Of a stretch of DNA of 64,000 nucleotides, positions 9,092 through 17,806 are shown one piece after another. The notes under the pieces are model-generated. The model had not been told where the DNA came from. It searched no databases and saw nothing but the letters and a program-made list of their open reading frames with translations. The stretch comes from UBA10438 sp044238605 (GTDB taxonomy: Bacteria > Bacteroidota > Ignavibacteria > Kapaibacteriales > Kapaibacteriaceae). Every line of letters starts with the position of its first letter. The first letter of the stretch is position 1. Made by a program: the position numbers and the translations under genes. The DNA lies in NCBI GenBank assembly GCA_044238605.1, contig JBIICY010000006.1:148146-212145 (forward strand), in the 5' to 3' direction.

Positions 9092-10210
9092 ATGAGCCTT
9101 GTTGTACGCCCGATTCAACCGAGCGAAACGCTCCGGTTTATCAAATCGCAATGGTTGTTCTACAAGAATGAGAAGCACTGGGTCCCACCAATGCTCATGG
9201 ATAGAAAGAAGCTTCTGGACACAAAGAAGAACCCCTTCTATCAGCACAGTCAGGTTCAGTGCTTCCTAGCCGAGCGAAACGGACAGATCGTTGGTCGCAT
9301 TGCAGCGATCATCAATGGCAACCACAACAAAACACACCGCGACAAGGCTGGCTTCTTTGGCTTCTTCGACTGTATCAACGATCAGGAAGTGGCCAATGGG
9401 TTGTTTAGAGCAGCCGAAGCATGGATTCGCGAGCGCGGTATGGATGAAATGCGTGGTCCAGTGAATCCATCGATGAATGATGAATGTGGTCTGCTGATAG
9501 ATGGCCACGACGGACCGCCAGTAATGCTGATGACCTATAACCCGCAATACTATGCGGGCCTTATCGAAGGCGCAGGCTACCACAAGGCGCAGGATCTCTA
9601 CGCATACCTCCTTCGCAATGAGAACTTCGCATCAGAGAAGATCCCGCGTTTGTTCGATGCCATCGTAAAACGGTACGACCTCACGTTCCGCTCGCTCAAT
9701 CTCAAGGGCGGGTTCAAAGCTGATGTTGCCGCTATTAAAGACATGTACAATCGGGCATGGGAAGACAACTGGGGCTTTGTAAAGTTCACCGATGCCGAGT
9801 TTGACTTTCTTGCAGCAGACCTTAAGCAGGTTGTGAATCCAGAGTTCGTGTTTTTTGTCGAGTCAAAGGGGCGTCCAGCAGGCTTCTGCATCGCTCTTCC
9901 GGATATCAACCAGACGCTCATCCATAACCGCAACGGCGGCACCCTGGGCGGTGTATGGCATCTTCTGACCAAGAAGAGCAAGATCGACCTTGTCCGCATT
10001 GTCGTTCTTGGCGTACTACCGGAGTTTCGCGGTACCGGCATCGATGCAGCATTGTACATGGAGATCGCAAATCGCGCAAAGAAGCAGGGCATCCTCAAGG
10101 GCGAGGCATCATGGATCCTTGAGAGTAACGAGATGATGAATAAGGGGCTAACCCAGACGATGAACGGAGAGCGCTACAGAACGTATCGCATCTACAGTAA
10201 CAAGATCTAG
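9092..10210 (+). CDS. GNAT family N-acetyltransferase
   Basis: This 372-residue protein starts MSLVVRPIQPSETLRF. The upstream part of the open frame overlaps the divergent gene and is not protein-like, so 9092 is taken as the start. The central region (GLIEGAGYHKAQDLYAYLL) and the C-terminal VRIVVLGVLPEFRGTGIDAALYMEIANRA are GNAT-like; the latter looks like motif A with the R-G-T-G acetyl-CoA pyrophosphate loop. The N-terminal part (FLAERNGQIVGRIAAIINGNHN) looks like a second, partial GNAT fold. The size fits a family common in Bacteroidota that is often left uncharacterised. The acceptor substrate is unknown. It is followed after 31 bases by the yebC-like gene on the same strand. Confidence 0.8.
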   Translation: MSLVVRPIQPSETLRFIKSQWLFYKNEKHWVPPMLMDRKKLLDTKKNPFYQHSQVQCFLAERNGQIVGRIAAIINGNHNKTHRDKAGFFGFFDCINDQEVANGLFRAAEAWIRERGMDEMRGPVNPSMNDECGLLIDGHDGPPVMLMTYNPQYYAGLIEGAGYHKAQDLYAYLLRNENFASEKIPRLFDAIVKRYDLTFRSLNLKGGFKADVAAIKDMYNRAWEDNWGFVKFTDAEFDFLAADLKQVVNPEFVFFVESKGRPAGFCIALPDINQTLIHNRNGGTLGGVWHLLTKKSKIDLVRIVVLGVLPEFRGTGIDAALYMEIANRAKKQGILKGEASWILESNEMMNKGLTQTMNGERYRTYRIYSNKI

Positions 10211-10241
10211 ATCACACACTTTCCCCGAACAATCAGCACCT

Positions 10242-10958
10242 ATGGGTAGAGCATTTGAATTTCGACGGGCCCGCAAAGAGAAGCGCTGGGCCAACATGGC
10301 AAGAACGTTTACCAAGCTTGGTAAGGAGATATCGGTTGCGGTAAAGTCTGGTGGACCCGACCCCGAGACAAATCCACGTCTGCGCGTGATCATCCAAAAC
10401 GCCAAAGCTGCCAACATGCCCAAGGATAACGTCGAGAACGCTATCAAGAAGGCAATGGCCAAGGACTCAGCCTCCCTCGAAGAGATCAACTATGAGGGAT
10501 ACGGTCCGCACGGCGTAGCGATCTTCGTCGAAACGGCAACTGACAACCTTACCCGCACAGTGGCGAACGTGCGTTCGTATTTCAACAAGTGCAACGGGGC
10601 TCTCGGTACCTCAGGCTCACTAGAGTTTATCTTCGACCGCAAGGGCGTGTTTACGATTCCATCTGCAGGAGTAAATCGTGATGATCTTGAGCTAACGCTG
10701 ATCGAGGCGGGCGCCGATGATATCGTGGAACAAGACGACGATATTATTGCGTACACATCGTTTGCAGACTTCATTGGTGTGCAGCGCGCACTAGAGCAGG
10801 CAAACGTTACGGTAACGAGCGCCGAAATCAGGCGCATTCCGAACAACACCGTATCGCTTACCGACGAGCAGGCAGAAGACATCATCAAGCTCATCGATAA
10901 GCTCGAAGACGATGATGACGTCCAGAATGTATTTCACAACATGAACGAGAACGAATAA
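10242..10958 (+). CDS. yebC: YebC/PmpR family translational or transcriptional regulator
   Basis: This 238-residue protein begins MGRAFEFRRARKEKRWANMA and continues with KLGKEISVAVKSGGPDPETN, KNMP-type motif ANMPKDNVENAIKKA and YEGYGPHGVAIFVE, all diagnostic of the YebC/TACO1 family. Family members have been linked to transcription control and, more recently, to relief of ribosome stalling at proline-rich stretches. The N-terminus is the A-type (GRAFEFRR) seen in Bacteroidota. The acidic tail (LEDDDDVQNVFHNMNENE) is usual. The stop lies one base before the purF start, so it is probably co-transcribed and perhaps translationally coupled with purF. Confidence 0.93.
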   Translation: MGRAFEFRRARKEKRWANMARTFTKLGKEISVAVKSGGPDPETNPRLRVIIQNAKAANMPKDNVENAIKKAMAKDSASLEEINYEGYGPHGVAIFVETATDNLTRTVANVRSYFNKCNGALGTSGSLEFIFDRKGVFTIPSAGVNRDDLELTLIEAGADDIVEQDDDIIAYTSFADFIGVQRALEQANVTVTSAEIRRIPNNTVSLTDEQAEDIIKLIDKLEDDDDVQNVFHNMNENE

Positions 10959-10959
10959 C

Positions 10960-12420
10960 ATGTGCGGAATTGTTGGCGTATTCAACCATCCTCAAGCACC
11001 TGTTCTTACATACTACGCACTGCACGCTTTGCAGCATCGTGGACAAGAGGCTGCTGGCATTGTGTCGATGTACAACGACGAGCGCAGCAGCAAGCCCCGT
11101 TTCGGTATTCATAAGGGAGAAGGCCTCGTTCTCGATGTGTTCTCCGATCATGGCGTGTTCGAGAAAACTCTCAAGGGCAGCTCTGCTATTGGACACAACC
11201 GATACTCGACCACGGGCAGCAATTCGATTGCCAACATTCAGCCGTTTCACTTCAACTATACATCGGGCAATTTTGCTCTGGCGCACAATGGTAATCTGAC
11301 GAACACTCGAGAGCTGCGCCAAAGGCTCAAGTCCGACGGTGCGATTTTTCAGTCAACATCCGACAGTGAGTTGTTCCTGCATCTCATTGCTCGTAGCAAA
11401 AAGACATCGCAGATCGAACAGATCCGAGAAGCTGTACAAACGGCAAGGGGCGCATATTCGCTTGTGATGATGTCTGAGACCGCAATGTATGCTTCACGAG
11501 ACCCACAGGGGTTTCGTCCACTCTGCATTGGACGCATCAAACATGAAAATGGCTATGGCTATGTAATCGCATCGGAATCGTGCGCACTGGACATCATTAG
11601 CGCGGAATACCTGAGAGATGTAGAGCACAACGAGATACTCGAGATCAATCAGCATACCCTTGAAACCGGTGAATTCACCTCGCACTACATCAACGAGTCG
11701 ATGGAGACATCACGCCATTGTGTGTTCGAGTACGTTTACTTTTCACGACCAGACTCCAAGATCTTTGGTCATCCCGTGGACAAGGTCCGACGGAAGATGG
11801 GCAAGAATCTCGCTGATGAAAGCCCTGTCCAATCTGCCGATCCAGAGAAGAAGGTTGTTGTTATCGCAGTGCCTGATTCGGGTAATACTGCTACACTCGG
11901 ATACTCTCGCGTGAATCACGAGCGATATCCATCACGATATGAAATCGGCCTTATACGTTCACACTACGTTGGGCGCACGTTCATTGCTCCAGGACAAGAC
12001 AACCGTCAGTTCAAGGTCAAGACAAAGTTCAACATCGTGCGCGGCGTGCTTGAGAACAACACGGTTGTGGTAGTCGACGATTCAATTGTGCGTGGCACAA
12101 CTTCAAAGTCATTGATTTCACTTATCCGTGAAGCACATCCATCACAGGTTCATCTGCGCATCACATCGCCCCCTGTCAAGCATCCATGCATGTACGGCAT
12201 GGACTTCCCAAGCGAGGGTGAATTGATCGCAAATCATTTTGATTCTGAAGAAGACATTGCCCGTGAACTCGGGGCCGACAGTTTACGTTACCTCAGCGTG
12301 CAAGGGTTGATGGATTCAGTACCACAGGGTCCTGGCATTGACTATTGCACGGCATGCTTCACGGGATCGTACCCGGTTGAAGTAGACTTAACTGTAACCA
12401 AACTCGTTACCGAAGAATGA
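10960..12420 (+). CDS. purF: Amidophosphoribosyltransferase
   Basis: PurF catalyses the first committed step of purine synthesis, converting PRPP and glutamine to phosphoribosylamine. The protein has 486 residues. It begins MCGIVGVF, so Cys2 becomes the N-terminal nucleophile of the glutaminase domain without a propeptide. Glutaminase motifs GHNRYSTTGSN and FALAHNGNLTN are present. The phosphoribosyltransferase domain has the PRPP loop VVVVDDSIVRGTTSK and the RIGLIRSHYVGRTFI-like segment. C-terminal cysteines (YCTACFTG and others) may hold an iron-sulfur cluster, as in the Bacillus-type enzymes. It is probably in an operon with yebC upstream and a membrane protein downstream (4-base ATGA overlap). 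purC lies far away at 60.7 kb. Confidence 0.96.
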   Translation: MCGIVGVFNHPQAPVLTYYALHALQHRGQEAAGIVSMYNDERSSKPRFGIHKGEGLVLDVFSDHGVFEKTLKGSSAIGHNRYSTTGSNSIANIQPFHFNYTSGNFALAHNGNLTNTRELRQRLKSDGAIFQSTSDSELFLHLIARSKKTSQIEQIREAVQTARGAYSLVMMSETAMYASRDPQGFRPLCIGRIKHENGYGYVIASESCALDIISAEYLRDVEHNEILEINQHTLETGEFTSHYINESMETSRHCVFEYVYFSRPDSKIFGHPVDKVRRKMGKNLADESPVQSADPEKKVVVIAVPDSGNTATLGYSRVNHERYPSRYEIGLIRSHYVGRTFIAPGQDNRQFKVKTKFNIVRGVLENNTVVVVDDSIVRGTTSKSLISLIREAHPSQVHLRITSPPVKHPCMYGMDFPSEGELIANHFDSEEDIARELGADSLRYLSVQGLMDSVPQGPGIDYCTACFTGSYPVEVDLTVTKLVTEE

Positions 12421-13067
12421 GCGACAACCTGCAGGACTCTGAAGAGTCCATGCTTCCTGCAACAACCAAGAATGGATGGCTGTATATCTACCTAGTTGTT
12501 GCCACCTTGGCAATCACTGCCGTTATACTTGGTCAGCTCTACCGCGACGTAACAAAACCGGGAGAGGTAATCTCGCGCGACCGCCGGAAGTATGCGAGCA
12601 ACGTTGTGTACACAATCGTGTATGGTCAGATACAATCACAGCGTGCAGACAGCATCATAAACATCATTAGCAACGACATCGGCAAGGACAGTCTGCGAAC
12701 AGACATGATCATTGGTTCGCCCACAACCGACCCTTGGTGTGCGTCGATCAGCGAGTATCGACGAAACCTCAAAAAGGCGATGTCAACTCCAAAGATTATT
12801 CCCCTAGGTAAACAGTCTGTCATCGCTTCGATGATAGGGGGCTTGCTTACCAAGAATGACCTTCCGGCTAGACTCTACCTCGTAGGCAACCTTACCGGCA
12901 ACGATGCTTCGATGATCCTTGGCCGCACAGAGAGTACTGCTGCCGCGTTAGAGCTCCGCTCACGCATAATGGGCGCAGTAGAAGTCATCAACTTCATGGA
13001 CACAACACGCCCGGCTAACAAGGCCTATGTGGATGTGTTCAGGAAGAAGGGGATTGTTAGGGACTAG
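12417..13067 (+). CDS. Predicted single-pass membrane protein of unknown function
   Basis: This 216-residue protein is not a family I recognise. The first 24 residues are polar and acidic. One strong hydrophobic helix follows (GWLYIYLVVATLAITAVILG), and the remaining ~170 residues are soluble and probably periplasmic, with no obvious catalytic motif. The start ATG overlaps the purF stop as ATGA, implying translational coupling, yet the sequence suggests no purine role. The stop codon is followed within 10 bases by a TACTGGT-type heptad array and then by the long CTCGCTG array. Confidence 0.7.
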   Translation: MSDNLQDSEESMLPATTKNGWLYIYLVVATLAITAVILGQLYRDVTKPGEVISRDRRKYASNVVYTIVYGQIQSQRADSIINIISNDIGKDSLRTDMIIGSPTTDPWCASISEYRRNLKKAMSTPKIIPLGKQSVIASMIGGLLTKNDLPARLYLVGNLTGNDASMILGRTESTAAALELRSRIMGAVEVINFMDTTRPANKAYVDVFRKKGIVRD

Positions 13068-13076
13068 GGACGGGGG

Positions 13077-13118
13077 TACTGGTTACTGGTTACTGGGTAC
13101 TGGGTACTGGGTACGAGG
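13077..13118 (+). repeat. TACTGGT/TACTGGG heptad array
   Basis: Five consecutive 7-base units (TACTGGT twice, TACTGGG three times) and a degenerate sixth (TACGAGG) start 10 bases after the stop codon of the preceding plus-strand gene. The segment upstream of the array (GGGACGGGGGTACTGG) closely resembles that before the similar array at 26.6 kb. Confidence 0.9.
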
Positions 13119-13140
13119 ATACTCTGTTTGCTACTCGGCA

Positions 13141-13294
13141 CTCGCTGTTCGCTGTTCGCTGTTCGCTGCTCGCTGTTCGCTGCTCGCTGTTCGCTGCTCG
13201 CTGTTCGCTGCTCGCTGTTCGCTGTTCGCTGTTCGCTGTTCGCTGCTCGCTGTTCGCTGTTCGCTGTTCGCTGTTCGCTGTTCGCTGTTCGCTG
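13141..13294 (-). repeat. Heptad array B (22 units of CTCGCTG/TTCGCTG)
   Basis: This is the longest array in the window: exactly 22 uninterrupted 7-base units (154 bases) alternating TTCGCTG and CTCGCTG. It lies between convergent genes and ends 5 bases before the stop codon of the minus-strand vWA-OmpA gene. On that gene's sense strand the unit reads GAACAGC/GAGCAGC. Frames through it encode low-complexity strings and should not be called as genes. Confidence 0.97.
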
Positions 13295-13298
13295 CTCT

Positions 13299-14624
13299 TT
13301 ACTTCCCTACGATAACAATCTCGGTTCGCCTATTAAGGCGGCGCCCGAACTCTGTAGTGTTATCGCCGATAGGTTTGCTGGCTCCTACACCTACGGCTTG
13401 GAGACGCTTGGGGTCTACGCCCTTCTTAAGCATGTAAGCGCGTACAGCTTCTGCACGGCCGAGTGAGAGCATCTTGTTTACTTTGGGTGACCCAGTGTTG
13501 TCTGTGTGGCCTTCAATGCGCACAACTACCCGGGGTCTGCTCTTCATAAACTCGTGGAGAACCTCAAGTTCCTCAACCGAATCTGGAAGTACTGCTGATG
13601 CTACAGGGAACAGAAGATTTTCGATAATGATCTTGCGACCGATTTCAACGATAGGAATGATCTGGCGCACTAGCTCGCGCTTACGGTCATCCATCAACGC
13701 AACGTTGATTGAATCGCTTCGCACCTTTGAATCGCTGCGGTAATAGATCGTATACATGTTGGCCAGGCGGTCTGAATACTGATCCAGGATCTTTGCAAAC
13801 GGCTGGTTAATGTCGAATGTTATGCCTCGAGTTCCGTTAGCCAGTTTAGGGTATTCCTTAAGACTCGGTGGTACGATGCAGAAGACCCGCATACTCTGTT
13901 CGTTGAGATACTCGGTTATCGACGCAGTAGAGAATCGTGTTCTACCACTGCCGCGTTCACCTGTCTGGTGGTATCCAGCGTCGGTGATCAGGATTGCAAC
14001 GTGATTTGCTGCCGGACGCAGGCGTGTTTTGCTCGCATCGTGCAATGCCTGAAGGGCGTTCTCTTTTTCATCGAAACCGCCAAAGGCTGAGACCTTCGAC
14101 ATCCATCCCAAAAACTTCTCAACTGAATCCGTTGGATCGTAGACGGCTTCGACAACGTCGCTAAATGTTACGAGTCCTATCTGATAGTCGATACCACGCT
14201 TCTGAAGATTAGAAACAAACGTCTGAATGTTGTTTCGAATGCCATTGATGTAGGGCTGCATTGTACCAGTTACATCAAGTACGAAGAGAAAGTCGACAGA
14301 GACTCGCTCTTTTACATCGATCTTCTTGATACGCGTAATGGGACGCTTGACACCGTTCTCTAGAACGTGCATCGTACCAGGATTTATCGTATCCAATACA
14401 GAACAAGCCCCGTCGCATTCAACGACGAGGCCTATTTCAGGAAATGACGAGAGTGTTACATTTTGGATGGTGAGGTTAATACCATCCAGGGGCGACATTA
14501 CTTTTGAGCGTTCGGCTTGGCGTTTACGCAGATTCAGGGAATCTTGCTGTGCATACGCACTGCCCGCAACGATGCAGATCGTTGCAAGAAAACAAACAAA
14601 AGACTTCGCACTCGTGGTGCGCAT
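13299..14624 (-). CDS. Envelope protein with von Willebrand A domain and C-terminal OmpA domain
   Basis: This 441-residue protein has a signal peptide (KSFVCFLATICIVAGSAYA). After an Ig-like N-terminal section comes a vWA domain, with a MIDAS-like VDFLFVLDVTGTM (DxTGT instead of the classical DxSxS) and a later AILITDAGYH. The C-terminal ~110 residues are an OmpA-like peptidoglycan-binding domain (IEGHTDNTG, GRAEAVRAYML, NRRTEIVIV). It would tether to the cell wall and use the vWA face to bind protein partners or metal. It is the last gene of a four-gene minus-strand operon with 6-, 11- and 24-base gaps. The stop codon lies 5 bases from heptad array B. Its role in that envelope assembly is inferred. 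Confidence 0.85.
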   Translation of the reverse strand: MRTTSAKSFVCFLATICIVAGSAYAQQDSLNLRKRQAERSKVMSPLDGINLTIQNVTLSSFPEIGLVVECDGACSVLDTINPGTMHVLENGVKRPITRIKKIDVKERVSVDFLFVLDVTGTMQPYINGIRNNIQTFVSNLQKRGIDYQIGLVTFSDVVEAVYDPTDSVEKFLGWMSKVSAFGGFDEKENALQALHDASKTRLRPAANHVAILITDAGYHQTGERGSGRTRFSTASITEYLNEQSMRVFCIVPPSLKEYPKLANGTRGITFDINQPFAKILDQYSDRLANMYTIYYRSDSKVRSDSINVALMDDRKRELVRQIIPIVEIGRKIIIENLLFPVASAVLPDSVEELEVLHEFMKSRPRVVVRIEGHTDNTGSPKVNKMLSLGRAEAVRAYMLKKGVDPKRLQAVGVGASKPIGDNTTEFGRRLNRRTEIVIVGK

Positions 14625-14630
14625 GAGACC

Positions 14631-16034
14631 TTAGAACGTTAGTCGCAGAACTGGGCTTATCATAAACATGTTGCCGCGCTCGAACGGACGCACATCACGA
14701 AGGATTGTGGTGTACTTACCTTCAAGATACAGCCACTGTCCAAGGATAGGGATGTATGCATGAGCGAGCAACGATTGGTTAGCATATTGGAACGAAACGC
14801 CAAATGGAAACGCACTCTGATTGCGGTATTCAGCCTTAAGATAGATCCAGTCTGCAAACTCGTTTGGCTTCCAGAGATTCAGGCCGTCTACACCGTCGAT
14901 TGCAAAGTAACTGCGGTTTCCGTCGGCCATCACCGCTGCTTCACGAACTTCGTAGTAGTTCAGACCAACGTCAAAACGGAAGAAGTTCTCTGGCTTTTGA
15001 TCGTCAAGCCAGTAGTTATAGAAGAACGTAACCTGCCCCGTTGTGCGGATAAGGTTTACCGTGCTCTTCAGTGTCTGGTTCTGATCAAAACGATCATCAA
15101 GCGTAAGGTTTCTATCTACGTCGATAGAATTCAGCACGTATGTTGATGTATCGACATTTTCCGTTGTCTTCACAGGGACAAGGGGCATTTCTGCATTGAC
15201 ACTAATACCAAACTGCGGTGCGAATGGCATGTTAAAGTCAAGAGCACCGATGAACTTTCCACCGTAGCCAGCATCAAGCTTGCGTGATGGAATGAAGTTC
15301 ATGATTGATGACTCATTAGGATCCGATGTTAGGCGATATCCAAAGCCGAGGCGGGCATTCAGGAGATACGGAATAGCACGGCGTGATTCAGGATCATCAT
15401 TGATGTAGAGCGGACGCTGCAACACAACCTTGGCTTCGCCTGCATTCCAGAAGTGATACCCAGCCTGATCTGTACCCATGATGTTCTTAAGCCAGAAACC
15501 AGACTTGCCCAGCTTGAGCGACTGCTCAAAGCCAGAAAGGAGGAACGAGTGGTTAACATTCGTTGGCTGTAGGAAACTAACGATCGCTTCGGCCTGTGGC
15601 TGCGACGTTGGCGTAGTTGTTGGAATGTCTGAGTAGCAATACTGACGTGCGCGCTCAGACAGCTTCGAAAGAATGTTTGGAAGGTTCGCAGACATTTCCT
15701 GCGAGGTCATTCGCTCAAGTCCGCATTCAACGATCAGAATCTCGTATGGATCTTCAGCATTGGCAATTGGTTGAGCTGTAACCATGATCTTTTGCTGATC
15801 TAGACGGTCGCGACGATATCCTAACACGCGAAACGCGTTAAAAATCTTAGCCTGAAGATCTGTCTCGCATACGTACCAACGAGGGAAATACTGCAAAAGC
15901 TCTGGGTCGATCGATGTAAGACGTGTATACACCGATGAATCAGATTCTTGCGCCTTTATCGCTGATGTTCCTGTCATCAGGAACATTGCAAGCAGACCAG
16001 ATAGTACAATCGAACGGGTGATGATTTTCTTCAT
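14631..16034 (-). CDS. Predicted outer-membrane beta-barrel protein, paralogue of the upstream gene
   Basis: This 467-residue protein has a signal peptide (SIVLSGLLAMFLMTGTSAIKA), an N-terminal soluble domain of about 150 residues with two cysteines, then a long stretch of alternating hydrophobic and polar residues ending in phenylalanine (PVLRLTF), as expected for an outer-membrane barrel. Its end (RDVRPFERGNMFMISP) aligns by eye with the end of the gene just upstream (RDARPWENSSVFMPSF), so the two seem to be diverged tandem duplicates. I recognise no named family. It sits third in a four-gene operon with a GldM-like and a vWA-OmpA protein. Confidence 0.75.
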   Translation of the reverse strand: MKKIITRSIVLSGLLAMFLMTGTSAIKAQESDSSVYTRLTSIDPELLQYFPRWYVCETDLQAKIFNAFRVLGYRRDRLDQQKIMVTAQPIANAEDPYEILIVECGLERMTSQEMSANLPNILSKLSERARQYCYSDIPTTTPTSQPQAEAIVSFLQPTNVNHSFLLSGFEQSLKLGKSGFWLKNIMGTDQAGYHFWNAGEAKVVLQRPLYINDDPESRRAIPYLLNARLGFGYRLTSDPNESSIMNFIPSRKLDAGYGGKFIGALDFNMPFAPQFGISVNAEMPLVPVKTTENVDTSTYVLNSIDVDRNLTLDDRFDQNQTLKSTVNLIRTTGQVTFFYNYWLDDQKPENFFRFDVGLNYYEVREAAVMADGNRSYFAIDGVDGLNLWKPNEFADWIYLKAEYRNQSAFPFGVSFQYANQSLLAHAYIPILGQWLYLEGKYTTILRDVRPFERGNMFMISPVLRLTF

Positions 16035-16045
16035 GTTAAGTTTCG

Positions 16046-17782
16046 TCAGAAGTTAAGAATTGCTCGGAACGACGGCATAAAGACTGATGAGTTCTCCCAT
16101 GGGCGTGCATCACGAAACACAGGAGTAAACATGTTTACGTCAAGGCGGAATCCAAGCTCATTCGAAGCTTGAACATGCAGCCACACGTTTCCAAGAATTG
16201 CATCATCAAAGTATTGGAGCGATGCACCAAGTGGTGTGCTCCAGCTTGTATTCATAAACTCTACCTTGGCAGAAACACCGCCGTAGAATTTGTCGCTGTG
16301 CATGTTAAATGCAGTGCTGTCTGTTTCGTCTTGTGCCTTAAACGTCTGCTCAGACCAACGCTCAATACCATACGCAGCACCACCAAGTCGCATACGGAAG
16401 AGATTAGCATCATCAACGCGCAATGCAAACGTGTAGTGAACTTGCGCATGGTAGCGGATCAAATAATCCGTAAAGCTTCCTAGATACGATGCGAACTTTA
16501 CATCCTTGTCAAAACGCTGGTGCTTTGTCTTTACAGCATCACCGAACACGTAGCTACCTGCGATGTTGAACACACCTGATTCAGCAATCAACTTGATCGG
16601 TACTTCGATCGACGTGTTTACACCAAAACCTGCGTGAGTCATTGTGCGAGTGTTACCAAGCGAGCTTGCTACTGACGCTAGACCACTGGTTGGGAGGATG
16701 ATACCCAGCTTTGCCTGACTCCAAATAGCGTTAAGGGCAAGGCGCTCGCTCCATGTTGATGGATAGTTCAGATCCTCGAGACCTGAACGAAGCTCAAAAC
16801 CATACTGTGCAAGACGTGAGTTATACGTTGGCACTTCCTTCTCAACTTCAACTTCAGTTCCAGTTGAGTCCATCTCCATAACCTTGATTGTCATGCCAAC
16901 CGGGTCTGGACGATAGCGGCGATATGAGATAAGATCTGGTGCTGAGATCGTGAGTTCGTTCGGACCATAATACGATACCGGAATACCGTTTGTGATCTTC
17001 ATGAACTGCTGAACGTCATCTTCATTTACCTGGACTGTGTTGCCAAACGTCTGACGCACAAAACGTGTATCGAGATCATCAATACCTTGAGCTTCAAGAG
17101 TAACGTTCAGCACGTTGTTCTGAATTACCTGATCCTTCAGATAGCCATACATCTTGTCGTCGTAGTTCTTCGTTGATGTAGGGGGCGGATCAAGACGCGT
17201 AAGTTCATAGCGTGTGATCACATCGCCCGGGTTTACACCACGGAGATCCTTGATTGTATTGCCAGCAGGCTTCACGCGCGTCTTCAAAAGACCAATCACA
17301 ACGAGATTTTCGCCTGTTTCACCACGCTGATACTTTGACGTAACAACGTAGGCGCCAGAGAACAGTTCGTTGAGGTATGCTCGTTCATCTAGATAGAACT
17401 GGATAACGTTCTGAGCATCTTGGCTTGTTACATCGTCTGGCGAATAGCCAGCTTTGTCGAGTGATTCTTCGATCTTATCGCGGTCTTGTGACTTACGAAC
17501 AGCACGACGGATTTCATCAACAAAGTCCGCATTCTTTTCTTTGAGTCGATCAATTGAGCCGGACTTATCTACCGGCGGCGGATTCAAGTACCGCTGAAGA
17601 TCTGTAAAGAGTTGTCCCTCGATGCGAAACACCGAAACATCACCGTAACGGTAATTCGACAACGAGCGCAACACACTCTTAAACTTGCCGACATACGCAC
17701 CGTCGTTTTGTGCATTCACAACCTGCAGAGATGCCGCGGTCATGATACCTAACGCAATGATGCTAGCCCTGCGAATATTCAT
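16046..17782 (-). CDS. Predicted outer-membrane beta-barrel protein
   Basis: This 578-residue protein begins with a signal peptide (ASIIALGIMTAASLQVVNA). About 250 residues of mostly soluble, charged sequence follow, including a PDZ-like or regulatory-looking stretch (DLRGVNPGDVITRYELTRL). The second half is rich in alternating strands and ends FRAILNF, an outer-membrane barrel signature. The last 45 residues resemble those of the next gene. No named family is recognised. The start at 17782 follows a GAAGAAGA purine run. A two-unit remnant of the CTCGCTG/TTCGCTG repeat lies in the 24-base gap after the upstream gene. Confidence 0.72.
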   Translation of the reverse strand: MNIRRASIIALGIMTAASLQVVNAQNDGAYVGKFKSVLRSLSNYRYGDVSVFRIEGQLFTDLQRYLNPPPVDKSGSIDRLKEKNADFVDEIRRAVRKSQDRDKIEESLDKAGYSPDDVTSQDAQNVIQFYLDERAYLNELFSGAYVVTSKYQRGETGENLVVIGLLKTRVKPAGNTIKDLRGVNPGDVITRYELTRLDPPPTSTKNYDDKMYGYLKDQVIQNNVLNVTLEAQGIDDLDTRFVRQTFGNTVQVNEDDVQQFMKITNGIPVSYYGPNELTISAPDLISYRRYRPDPVGMTIKVMEMDSTGTEVEVEKEVPTYNSRLAQYGFELRSGLEDLNYPSTWSERLALNAIWSQAKLGIILPTSGLASVASSLGNTRTMTHAGFGVNTSIEVPIKLIAESGVFNIAGSYVFGDAVKTKHQRFDKDVKFASYLGSFTDYLIRYHAQVHYTFALRVDDANLFRMRLGGAAYGIERWSEQTFKAQDETDSTAFNMHSDKFYGGVSAKVEFMNTSWSTPLGASLQYFDDAILGNVWLHVQASNELGFRLDVNMFTPVFRDARPWENSSVFMPSFRAILNF

Positions 17783-17789
17783 TCTTCTT

Positions 17790-17800
17790 CTCGCTGTTCG
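17790..17800 (-). repeat. Short heptad remnant (CTCGCTG TTCG)
   Basis: One and a half units of the heptad repeat lie in the 24-base gap between two genes of the minus-strand operon, just after the stop codon of the upstream gene. Orientation relative to that gene is the same as at the longer arrays. Confidence 0.6.
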
Positions 17801-17806
17801 TATGGA

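Noticed and set aside
13141..13294. CRISPR array
   Set aside because: The units are 7 bases, contiguous and without spacers; no cas genes are in the window.
13027..13466. Two open frames through heptad array B encoding Arg/Cys/Ser/Leu/Phe-rich repeats
   Set aside because: A period of 7 bases gives a 7-residue protein repeat in any frame; no start signal or non-repeat domain supports a gene.
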